Positions 30,971-38,869 of a stretch of DNA of 64,000 nucleotides are shown here, piece after piece. The DNA comes from an uncultured Clostridia bacterium (GTDB taxonomy: Bacteria; Bacillota; Clostridia; Christensenellales; Borkfalkiaceae). Below the pieces are notes generated by a model that was given only the letters and a program-made list of their open reading frames with translations, made no database searches and was not told where the DNA came from. A program made the translations under genes and the position numbers. Numbering within the stretch: position 1 is the first letter of the stretch; each line of letters opens with the position of its first letter. The stretch is from contig CANQXA010000001.1 in assembly GCA_947627765.1 (NCBI GenBank), positions 59,088 through 123,087 of the forward strand, given 5' to 3'.

Positions 30971-32022
30971 TCTTCGTCCTCCGGTTTATGGAGGCGGACT
31001 TTCCCCGCGACGGAGCGGCGGTGATCTTCGGTGATGGCGGCATAGTGCTTGCGCGTCGTGTTGACGTCCTTATGGCCGAGAACGTCGGCGACGATATAGA
31101 TGTCGCCCGTCTCCCTGTAAAGCGCCGTACCGTATGTGGAGCGCAGTTTGTGGGGGGTGATCTTTTTGAGAGGGGAGGCGATCCCCGCGTATTTTTTGAC
31201 GAGATTCTCTACCGCCCGCACGGTGATACGTTTATACTGCATGGAGAGGAAGAGGGGAGCGTTCTTTTCCTTGGGCGCGCGGGGATCTTGTTCCTTTTGC
31301 GCGAGATAGGCGAGGAGAGCGTCCGCGACCTCTTCCGAGAAAAACAGGATCGCCTGATTCCCGCCCTTTCTCGTTACGACGAAAGAATTGTTGGAGAAAT
31401 CCAAACTTTCATTGTCCAAACCGACCAATTCGGAGATACGGATCCCCGTGCCGAGGAAGAGGGTAAGGATTGCAAGGTCTCTGATCTTGGTCTTTTCATG
31501 ATAACCTTCCATGTGCGGAGAGAGACCCCGCCCGAGTTCGGCGGTATCGAGGAGCTCTCCCACTTCGTCGCTTTCGAGGCGGATGATCTCCTTTTCGTGC
31601 AGTTTGGGCGTGGCGACTTTGGCGGTATTGTTGACGGAGATCAGCCCCTTATTGAAGTAATATTTGAACATGGAGCGCACGGTGGAGAGCTTTCTCGCCT
31701 TGGCGCGCTCGTCGCAGGAAAGCCGCTTGCCGTCGTAGCGGTAGTTGGAGAGATAGGAGAGGAAGATCTCGATGTCGGTGTCGGTGACCTGTTCGATGTC
31801 CTCGAGCGTGATCTCACGCGGGTCCTTCCCGCGGAACTTCCGTTCGGAGAGGAAGTGGAAGAAGATCCTGAGATCGTAGCAATAATTGAGACGGGTGAGC
31901 GTGCTCGTGCGCTGTTCCACGCCGCGGAAAAAATCTTCGACGAAGGGGGGGAGGGTCGTGAGAAGTTCGTCGATGCGGTCGAGATTTTTAAGATTGCGCT
32001 CCTGATAATAATCGCTTTTCAT
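30967..32022 (-). CDS. tyrosine recombinase (XerC/D-like)
   Basis: TGIRISELVGLD, TPHKLRSTYGTALYRETGDIYIVADVLGHKDVNTTRKHYA catalytic motifs (R..HxLR..H..Y). Confidence 0.92.
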   Translation of the reverse strand: MKSDYYQERNLKNLDRIDELLTTLPPFVEDFFRGVEQRTSTLTRLNYCYDLRIFFHFLSERKFRGKDPREITLEDIEQVTDTDIEIFLSYLSNYRYDGKRLSCDERAKARKLSTVRSMFKYYFNKGLISVNNTAKVATPKLHEKEIIRLESDEVGELLDTAELGRGLSPHMEGYHEKTKIRDLAILTLFLGTGIRISELVGLDNESLDFSNNSFVVTRKGGNQAILFFSEEVADALLAYLAQKEQDPRAPKEKNAPLFLSMQYKRITVRAVENLVKKYAGIASPLKKITPHKLRSTYGTALYRETGDIYIVADVLGHKDVNTTRKHYAAITEDHRRSVAGKVRLHKPEDEE

Positions 32023-32300
32023 TCCGCCTCCTCGAATTTGCCCCTGCGGTTATGGGCGGGGAATTCGTTCGCCTCGGGAGTGGTCTCCTCGCCGATGGCG
32101 ATGTTGAGAAGTTCGTCCGCGCTGATCCTGTAATAGGCGCAGAGGAGACGGATCTCCGAGGCCTTGGGCTCGGACTGCCCGAGCTCCCAACGGGCAAGGG
32201 AAGACTGGCTGATGCCCGTCTCCTTCGAAAGGGTCATCTGCGAGATGCAGCCGTTTTTGACCCTGAGCTCATGCAGTTTTCTCGCGAGCGAATATTTCAT
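32019..32300 (-). CDS. XRE/Cro-type helix-turn-helix regulator
   Basis: KNGCISQMTLSKETGISQSSLARWELGQSEPKASEIRLLCAYYRISADELL; ATGA overlap with recombinase. Confidence 0.9.
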   Translation of the reverse strand: MKYSLARKLHELRVKNGCISQMTLSKETGISQSSLARWELGQSEPKASEIRLLCAYYRISADELLNIAIGEETTPEANEFPAHNRRGKFEEAE

Positions 32301-32330
32301 GCAAACTCCTTGCGCGGCGAAAGTGATTCG

Positions 32331-32350
32331 ACAACCCGAAAATGGGTTGT
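32331..32350. repeat. repeat family B, copy 3 (leader of the XRE gene)
   Basis: ACAACCC-GAAAAT-GGGTTGT, 30 bp from the XRE start codon. Confidence 0.85.
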
Positions 32351-32428
32351 AATCTTCGGGGTCGGCGCTCCCTTATCGGGGAAGGGGGCCGCCGAAGCGG
32401 GCTCAAATCAGACGATAAATCGATCTTA

Positions 32429-32462
32429 AACTATTCGCAAAAGACTAATTTTACGAATAGTT
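32429..32462. repeat. 14-6-14 inverted repeat, candidate recombinase or operator site
   Basis: AACTATTCGCAAAA-GACTAA-TTTTACGAATAGTT, one mismatched arm position. Confidence 0.6.
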
Positions 32463-32593
32463 GTGGGTAAAAATAGGGGAAAAAGGGTGGTCTGACGCCG
32501 AAAATGCGGCTGTTTTCCTTGTCGGCGGCTTTTTCGCGCCCACAAACCTTGTTTGATAAAATCCTTGTCTTGAATATCGGGCTGTGATTCCAC

Positions 32594-32627
32594 GTTCAGG
32601 ACAACCCATTTTTGGGTTGTCCTGAAC
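32594..32627. repeat. repeat family B, copy 4
   Basis: GTTCAGGACAACCC-ATTTTT-GGGTTGTCCTGAAC, perfect 14-6-14. Confidence 0.85.
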
Positions 32628-32675
32628 TGCATAGTTTTATCTGTTACGGCAAACCGCAAGCAATTTTGTCGGACC

Positions 32676-32722
32676 AAGTCCTATGTCAGACATAGGTCCT
32701 ATGCGTGACATACTATTTTTGG
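32676..32722 (-). repeat. repeat family A, copy 4 (tandem double palindrome)
   Basis: AAGTCCTATGTCAGACATAGGTCCTATGCGTGACATACTATTTTTGG, two TATG..CATA cores. Confidence 0.7.
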
Positions 32723-32886
32723 TCGGTGATCACCTTGTCGATCTTGATGGTGGCAAAATCTTTGATGTCGAGGCACTTGCCGCAATTCGTGCACGGCTTC
32801 GAGGGATCGAGATCGCACACCATACATTCGAGGCAACCGTCGCACTCCTTGCCCTCGTAGAGGACGCATTCTTTCCCGAGCTCCAT
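32713..32886 (-). CDS. 57-aa Cys-rich protein, 8 Cys (metal-binding?)
   Basis: MELGKECVLYEGKECDGCLECMVCDLDPSKPCTNCGKCLDIKDFATIKIDKVITDQK; GGAGG RBS. Confidence 0.75.
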   Translation of the reverse strand: MELGKECVLYEGKECDGCLECMVCDLDPSKPCTNCGKCLDIKDFATIKIDKVITDQK

Positions 32887-32969
32887 AGCCTGCCTCCTTG
32901 TCTCCTTTATTATAACTGCTTTGCGAAAAAAAAGCAAGCGGGTAAAAAATTTTTTACAAAATTATAAAA

Positions 32970-32979
32970 CAAACGTTTG
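32970..32979. promoter_or_regulatory. candidate LexA autoregulatory operator
   Basis: Perfect palindrome CAAACGTTTG overlapping the -35 of the lexA promoter. Confidence 0.5.
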
Positions 32980-33005
32980 CTAATTTCTTTTTATTGTGTT
33001 ATAAT
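32977..33005 (+). promoter_or_regulatory. lexA promoter
   Basis: TTGCTA-17 nt-TATAAT. Confidence 0.65.
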
Positions 33006-33026
33006 GAAGAAAACGGAGGTGGAACC

Positions 33027-33635
33027 ATGCTCAATAAAAACAAATTGATGGATGTGCTCGGCTATATCAACCGCTATATCGACGATAACGGGTTTCCGCC
33101 CACCGTACGGGATATGTGCCGCGATCTCGGGATCAAATCCACGGCGACCGCTTACGACTATATCAACCGTCTCAGAGACATGGGGCTTTTGGAGAAGGCG
33201 CAAAATAAGAAGCGCGCCGTCGCCGTCAGAGGGGAGGCGTCCGTCAAGATCCCTCTTCTCGGTACGGTAACCGCAGGCCAGCCCATTCTTGCGGCGGAGA
33301 ACTTCGAGGGCTACTACCCTCTTCCCGCGGCGGAGTTCCGCGGCGAGGACCTCTTTATGTTACGCGTCAGCGGCGAGAGCATGATCGAAGCGGGGATCTT
33401 CGACGGCGACAAGATCATCGTAAGAAAACAGGAGACGGCAAACGACGGGGACATCGTCGTCGCGCTCTTCGATCCCGACGGGATCGGTCAGGGCGCCACG
33501 GTAAAGCGCTTTTTCCGCCGCGGCGACAAAGTCATCTTGCATCCCGAAAACAGCACGATGTCCGATTTTGTGCTGGATGCGGAGAGCGACGCGATGATCA
33601 TCGGCAAAGTCGTCGGCTTAATGCGTACTTTATAA
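33027..33635 (+). CDS. lexA: SOS repressor LexA
   Basis: GFPPTVRDMCRDLGIKSTATAYDYINRL, LLGTVTAGQPILA, MLRVSGESMIEAGIFDGD, VVALFD..ATVKRFF. Confidence 0.95.
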   Translation: MLNKNKLMDVLGYINRYIDDNGFPPTVRDMCRDLGIKSTATAYDYINRLRDMGLLEKAQNKKRAVAVRGEASVKIPLLGTVTAGQPILAAENFEGYYPLPAAEFRGEDLFMLRVSGESMIEAGIFDGDKIIVRKQETANDGDIVVALFDPDGIGQGATVKRFFRRGDKVILHPENSTMSDFVLDAESDAMIIGKVVGLMRTL

Positions 33636-33693
33636 CCGAAAGGGAAACATCGGCGCCGCCCGCGGGGATCCGCGGGCGGCGCTATTTTGTAAA

Positions 33694-34407
33694 TCAAAGA
33701 TTTTTCAGATAGAAGACCTCTTCGGAGGTCAGTTTTCGGCAGGCGCCGCGGTCGAGCCCGGAGAGGGAAAGCTCCCCCACCTTGATCCTTTTGAGGAGCG
33801 AGATCTGCTTCCCGACGGTCTCGAACATCTTGCGGATCTCCCTGTTTTTGCCCTCCGTCAGGACGACGTGGAGTTTGGTAAACGCCTTATCGGTCTCTAT
33901 GACGTTGATCTTGCACTTCTTTGTGACGACCCCTTTTTCGATTTCCACGCCCGCGCGCAGACGGTTGAGTTGTACGGGCGTCACGGCGCCCTCGACCCGT
34001 ACGAGATAGGTCTTCGGGATCTCGCTCTGCGGCGCCGTGAGACGATATGCGAGGTCGCCGTCGTTGGTGAGGATAAGCAGACCTTCGGTGTCGTAATCCA
34101 ACCTGCCTACGGGGAAGACCCGTCCCGCTCCGGCGGGAAGCAGTTCCATCACCGTCTTGCGCGGCCGCTCCGTCTTTTCGTCCTTTACAGTGCAGACATA
34201 CCCCTTGGGCTTGTTGAGAAGATAATATTCGTATTTGATCTTATGGGAGAGCGTCTTGCCGTCCAAAAGGACGGTATCGCTCTCCGAGACTTCCGTTCCG
34301 GGAACGGCAGTCTTACCGTTTACCGTCACTCTGCCGGCGGCGATGATCTCGTCCGCGCCCCTGCGGGAAGCGATCCCCTGTTCCGCCAAAAATTTATTGA
34401 TCCGCAT
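33694..34407 (-). CDS. 16S/23S rRNA pseudouridine synthase (RsuA/RluB family)
   Basis: MRINKFLAEQGIASRRGADEII S4 domain; GRLDYDTEGLLILTNDGDLAYRLT. Confidence 0.92.
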   Translation of the reverse strand: MRINKFLAEQGIASRRGADEIIAAGRVTVNGKTAVPGTEVSESDTVLLDGKTLSHKIKYEYYLLNKPKGYVCTVKDEKTERPRKTVMELLPAGAGRVFPVGRLDYDTEGLLILTNDGDLAYRLTAPQSEIPKTYLVRVEGAVTPVQLNRLRAGVEIEKGVVTKKCKINVIETDKAFTKLHVVLTEGKNREIRKMFETVGKQISLLKRIKVGELSLSGLDRGACRKLTSEEVFYLKNL

Positions 34408-34455
34408 TCGGTGCCGCGCAGAACTCTCTGCTCCCCCATGAAGATTTGACGTTCG

Positions 34456-35457
34456 TCACTTCTCCATGATATACAAATTCTCGGAAAAAAGCAAGCTGTT
34501 TTCGAGATAAATCTCCAAAGTTCCCGCAAGATCCCCCACCGTTTCGGGGAGCGGGTCGAAAAGTTCCGTGCGGAAGCGGAGGGCGCGCAGTTCCGTCTTT
34601 TTGAGCGGATAGCTGAACGCGCGTTTCAGCGCAAAGCCGTCGAAATCCGCGGAGGGATCGACGATCGGGATCATGCGGTATTGCCCGAAACATTCGTCGA
34701 GAAGCTCTTCGGTGCGCTCATAGGTCTCGGGACAGTTCAAAACGACGGAGACCAGCTTCATTCCCGCCCGTTCCGCGCTCGTGACAAGGCACCGCCCTGC
34801 CGCTGTCGTGAATCCCGTCTTGATGCCGCAAGCTCCCTCATAGCGCGTGAGCATTTTATTCTTATTGTACCACCCCATCGGCGCATAGTATTTGCAGGAG
34901 ACGATCTCCGCAAAGACGGGATCCTCCATCGCATACGCGGAGACGAGGGCGAGGTCGCGCGCGGTCGTGTAGTGACTATCGTCGGGAAGCCCGTGCGGAT
35001 TGGCAAAATTGCTATGCTCCGCCCCCATCGCGTTGGCGCGTTCGGTCATTTCCGCGGCGAACGCCTCCACGCTTCCGCTATGATGGACCGCGAGCGTTAC
35101 GGCGCAGTCGTTGCCCGAGCGGAGCATGAGCCCGTAAAGCAGGTCGCGCACGGTGTAGGTATCCCCCGTCTTCAAATAGACGCTCGATCCCTCCGTCCCC
35201 TCCGCGATCCCGGGGACCGTTACGCTCTCCCCGAGATCGCAGTCCTCGATGATGAGGATCGCCGTGAGGATCTTGGTCGTGCTCGCCATGGGCAGACGCG
35301 CGTCGGCGTTCTTTTCGTGCAGAAACCGCTTGGAACTCACTTCCACCACGCATTCCCCCCTCGCCTCTGCCGCCGCAAAAGCGCACATCCGCTTTGCCGC
35401 GGGTGCGCACATGAGCAGAAAAGCCGCCGAAAGAAGGAGCGCAAATTTACGTTTCAT
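34456..35457 (-). CDS. D-alanyl-D-alanine carboxypeptidase (DacF-like)
   Basis: PMASTTKILTAIL (SxxK), RSGNDCAVTLA (SxN), GIKTGFTTAAGRCLV (KTG). Confidence 0.9.
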   Translation of the reverse strand: MKRKFALLLSAAFLLMCAPAAKRMCAFAAAEARGECVVEVSSKRFLHEKNADARLPMASTTKILTAILIIEDCDLGESVTVPGIAEGTEGSSVYLKTGDTYTVRDLLYGLMLRSGNDCAVTLAVHHSGSVEAFAAEMTERANAMGAEHSNFANPHGLPDDSHYTTARDLALVSAYAMEDPVFAEIVSCKYYAPMGWYNKNKMLTRYEGACGIKTGFTTAAGRCLVTSAERAGMKLVSVVLNCPETYERTEELLDECFGQYRMIPIVDPSADFDGFALKRAFSYPLKKTELRALRFRTELFDPLPETVGDLAGTLEIYLENSLLFSENLYIMEK

Positions 35458-35791
35458 CGCGGTTGGAGAAGTTTTTGATGAGCTCGCCCGCTTTTTCGAT
35501 GAGCCCGTCGAGGGGATCTTCCGTGATCCTTACCACGCGGCATTCCTTTCCGTCGTCGATGAGGAATCCCGCGGGCTTGATGTTGACGACCGTTCCCGTG
35601 CCGCCCGCAAAGGGAAAGCACTCATCCTCTTTGATCGCCTTCACTTCGCCGTATTCCCCGCCGCCGGAGAGATAGCCCATCGTCACTTTGGTGAAGGGAA
35701 TGATCTGCGCGCCGCTCGCGGAGAAGACAGGTTTGCCGATGACGGTGTTGACGTCTACGAGTTCGGTGAGACGTTGTGCCGTCTTTTCCAT
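35447..35791 (-). CDS. gerW: GerW family sporulation protein (YtfJ)
   Basis: VDVNTVIGKPVFSASGAQIIPFTKVTMGYLSGGGEYG..GGTGTVVNIKPAGFLI. Confidence 0.9.
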   Translation of the reverse strand: MEKTAQRLTELVDVNTVIGKPVFSASGAQIIPFTKVTMGYLSGGGEYGEVKAIKEDECFPFAGGTGTVVNIKPAGFLIDDGKECRVVRITEDPLDGLIEKAGELIKNFSNRDET

Positions 35792-36345
35792 AATACCATC
35801 GATTTTCTTTTTTTGATCCAATTCAGAAATGCCTCCAATAGTTTTTTTACGATCGCAAGGGTGAGGACGAACCCGTTGAAGACGGTCGTCGTCCCAAGGG
35901 TGATTTTCAGACAGGGACGGTCGGAAAGCACCGTTCCGTTTTTCAGCGACAGGAAAGGATGGCGGGTACGCAGTACGGCAAACGCCGCTCCGCCCGCCGA
36001 TTGGAGGAGTGCGGCGATCATCACGCCGTACGCGCTCTCCGAGCCCCCCGTTTCCACCGTCTGGTGAAGGCGGTAAAGCTGAAATCCGTCCGTGATCTCG
36101 AAGTATTTCTTCGTCTCCCCCATCCTTTCATAGGCGAGAAGGATCGCATACTTCTCGGTGAGATGGAGGGCGATCCCGTCTTTGCGGACCTCGGCGTAAC
36201 CGCCGAAGACCTTGAGCCCGAAGAGGCTGAACGCAAACCAAGCCCTGTTTTCGAAGACGTTGAGATAGACGTCCGTGCTCAAAAAGACGGGGAAGAAAAA
36301 GAGTACGGTCCCGATGAAGAGCGACCATACAAAAAATTCGCCCAT
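35755..36345 (-). CDS. DUF2953 membrane protein
   Basis: N-terminal TM, position immediately upstream of gerW. Confidence 0.65.
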   Translation of the reverse strand: MGEFFVWSLFIGTVLFFFPVFLSTDVYLNVFENRAWFAFSLFGLKVFGGYAEVRKDGIALHLTEKYAILLAYERMGETKKYFEITDGFQLYRLHQTVETGGSESAYGVMIAALLQSAGGAAFAVLRTRHPFLSLKNGTVLSDRPCLKITLGTTTVFNGFVLTLAIVKKLLEAFLNWIKKRKSMVLWKRRHNVSPNS

Positions 36346-36393
36346 GACAATATCATGCGCGAATCCTCTGTTTTTATTCGGTTTTTACGCCGC

Positions 36394-37092
36394 TCAGGAG
36401 ATCTTTACGATATCCGTATCGTCGAGCCCTTTGAGGAAGTCGGGAATGTCGTATCCCCCCTCTTCTCCTGCGGACTTTTTGGCGGCGCGGTCCTCCCCCA
36501 ACGTGCTCGAGGTATCGGCGTCGATGGTGTCCCACTCTTCGCGGGCATAGAGATAACCGTGCTCTTCGGAGCGGTTGGAGATCGCCGTCATGAGCGCGTC
36601 GTAATCGGGAAGATCTTCCAGCGTATTGAGTTTGAAGCGTTTGAGGAACTCATCCGTCGTCGCAAACATCATGGGGTGGCCGACCGCGTCCTTTTTGCCG
36701 CACGGCGCGATGAGTTTCAGCTCGATAAGCGCGTTGATGCCGTAGTCGCTGCTGACGCCGCGAAGCTGTTCGATCTCCGAACGCGTGATGGGCTGTTTGT
36801 AGGCGACGATCGCGGCGCATTCCAAGATGGTGCGGGTGAGCTCCCTCTCCCGCATGGGATTGAGGACGGCGGCGACGCTGTCTTTATAGCTCGGATTGGT
36901 GCCGAGCTGTGCCTTTTTGTTGAATTCGAGGAGTTGGATCCCCCCCGTCTCGCCATAGCGGGCTTTGAGCTCCGCAAGCGCGGCTTTGACCTCTTCTTCC
37001 GTGACGTTCAACTTCTCCACGATGTCTGCAACGGCAACGCTTTTGCCCGAGGCGAAGAGGATCGCCTCGACGATATTCGTCAATGCTTCCAC
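36394..37092 (-). CDS. scpB: segregation and condensation protein ScpB
   Basis: IVEAILFASGKSVAVADI, AIVAYKQPITRSEIEQLRGVSSDYGINALIE. Confidence 0.93.
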   Translation of the reverse strand: MEALTNIVEAILFASGKSVAVADIVEKLNVTEEEVKAALAELKARYGETGGIQLLEFNKKAQLGTNPSYKDSVAAVLNPMRERELTRTILECAAIVAYKQPITRSEIEQLRGVSSDYGINALIELKLIAPCGKKDAVGHPMMFATTDEFLKRFKLNTLEDLPDYDALMTAISNRSEEHGYLYAREEWDTIDADTSSTLGEDRAAKKSAGEEGGYDIPDFLKGLDDTDIVKIS

Positions 37093-37107
37093 GGTAATTA
37101 CCTCTCT

Positions 37108-38082
37108 TTATTCGTATTCGTCGATTTCCTGACCCACCCAGTCATGGCCGGATTCGGGATTAAATTGGATATAGATCTGTGCAAACGGCTCGCTCTGGCG
37201 GACGAGCAAATATTGGTGTTTGAGCAATTCCAAAAGAGCTTGGAAGGTGGTGACGATCTCCATTCTCGTCCAGTCGCCGCCGAAGAGCTCTTCAAAACAG
37301 ATCTCGTCGGTGTGTTCGAACAGCGCGAGGATATAAAGGATCTTCTGCTCGACGGTATATTCGTCGCGCGGGATCTCGCGGTACTCCTCTTCCTCGTAGT
37401 AGTCCTCTTCGTGACGTACCATAATGGAAGAAAACGCCTGTACAAGCCCCTCGAGCGTGAAGCTGTCCAGCGAGAAGACGGTCTTGGTCGATCCCACACT
37501 CTTGTCGGGCCCCTTGAAGTAGTAGCCGATGGTCTCCCGCTCTTTGAGCTTGACCGTCTCCTCCTTGATGAGGCGGTATTCCTCGAGGGCGCGGACGAGC
37601 GCCTCGCGGTCGTCTTCCACGTCGTCTCCGTAGTCGTCCTCGGGCATTCCGTCGATCATCGGCACGAGCGATTGGGACTTGATCTTGATGATGGTCGCCG
37701 CAATGCTGAGATATTCGGTCACTTTGTCAACGTCTATATAAGGCAGACCTTTCATGTAGTCGAGGAACTGTTCGGTCACCTGCGAGACGAAAATATCGCG
37801 GATCGAGATCTCCTCGCGGTTGATGAGATAGAGAAGGAGATCGAGCGGACCTTCGAAGTTGCTGAGGACGGTGGTATAATCCACGTTGGAATCGAAGTGT
37901 TCGCGGCTGCGGCTGTAATGATCCCCTGCGCCGCGGCCCGCCGCTTCGGCCGGCTCTGTTGCCGTTTCCGCCGCTTCGGTAGATTCTGCGTCCTTTTCCG
38001 CGGATTGGGGCGCGGGTGCGTCCGTTTCGGGTGATTCGAGTTCTTGTTCCAGGATGTCCGTTACCAAGGCAGTAACCCCCAT
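37108..38082 (-). CDS. scpA: segregation and condensation protein ScpA
   Basis: FEGPLDLLLYLINREEISIRDIFVSQVTEQFLDYM, EYLSIAATIIKIKSQSL. Confidence 0.93.
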   Translation of the reverse strand: MGVTALVTDILEQELESPETDAPAPQSAEKDAESTEAAETATEPAEAAGRGAGDHYSRSREHFDSNVDYTTVLSNFEGPLDLLLYLINREEISIRDIFVSQVTEQFLDYMKGLPYIDVDKVTEYLSIAATIIKIKSQSLVPMIDGMPEDDYGDDVEDDREALVRALEEYRLIKEETVKLKERETIGYYFKGPDKSVGSTKTVFSLDSFTLEGLVQAFSSIMVRHEEDYYEEEEYREIPRDEYTVEQKILYILALFEHTDEICFEELFGGDWTRMEIVTTFQALLELLKHQYLLVRQSEPFAQIYIQFNPESGHDWVGQEIDEYE

Positions 38083-38759
38083 AGTCTTTGAATCGGATAG
38101 CCGACATAGTTGACGGCGAAATGAGAAAGCCAGCCGAGCAAGTTGAAGTTCTCCATGACCGCCACGTGGAGATAATCGCTGAAGACGGTGCAGAGGAAAC
38201 TTTCCGCAATGAGCCCGAGGAGGATCCAGCGCCCGTAGTCGCGGAGGAAGCGGAAGACCTTTCCCCGCCTGCGGTTGAGCGCGTCCACAATGCGGAAGCC
38301 GTCGAGCGGATAGAGCGGAAGCAGGTTAAAGATCGCGAAGCACAGGCTGTATGCGTAGATCAGATAGACGATGTCGTAGATGAGATCGGAGAGAAAGGTG
38401 ACGTAGGGAAGATAGTAGAGGACGACAAGCACGAGCGGAAAGATCAGGAACGCGGTGATGAGGTTCATCACGATCCCCGCGGCGGAGGTCAAAAAGAGCC
38501 CCCTCCGCTGATGCTTGAAGTTATAGGGATTGATGGGGACCGGTTTCGCCCATCCGAAGCCAACGAGCGTAAAGCAGATGAGACCGATGAGGTCGAAATG
38601 GCGGAACGGGTTGAGGGACAGCCTGTGGTTCCACTTCGGCGTAGGGTCTCCGCACCGGTAAGCGACGAACGCGTGCGCAAATTCATGCAGCGTAAGCACC
38701 ACGATCACGGCGCAGAAGCTCGCGAGCAGACGGACGAGTCTCGCTAAGGGTTCATTCAT
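38061..38759 (-). CDS. site-2 protease family (M50) zinc metalloprotease
   Basis: VLTLHEFAHAFVAYRCGD (HExxH-like), NLLPLYPLDGFRI. Confidence 0.9.
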   Translation of the reverse strand: MNEPLARLVRLLASFCAVIVVLTLHEFAHAFVAYRCGDPTPKWNHRLSLNPFRHFDLIGLICFTLVGFGWAKPVPINPYNFKHQRRGLFLTSAAGIVMNLITAFLIFPLVLVVLYYLPYVTFLSDLIYDIVYLIYAYSLCFAIFNLLPLYPLDGFRIVDALNRRRGKVFRFLRDYGRWILLGLIAESFLCTVFSDYLHVAVMENFNLLGWLSHFAVNYVGYPIQRLWGLLPW

Positions 38760-38869
38760 ACAAATATCATTATACCGCAAGCCGAAAAAAAAAGCAAGAG
38801 AAGAAGCGGATATTTTGAGAAAAAATCCGCTTCACTCAACAAGATATTGTGGTAACAGGAAGGATCCGC

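Noticed and set aside
30967-32300. Prophage or ICE based on integrase plus XRE repressor
   Set aside because: No structural, replication or conjugation genes nearby; operon is fused to hflX and sits among core genes.
35959-38034. 691-aa plus-strand ORF opposite DUF2953, scpB and scpA
   Set aside because: Spans three opposing genes and intergenic gaps; mirror-frame artefact.
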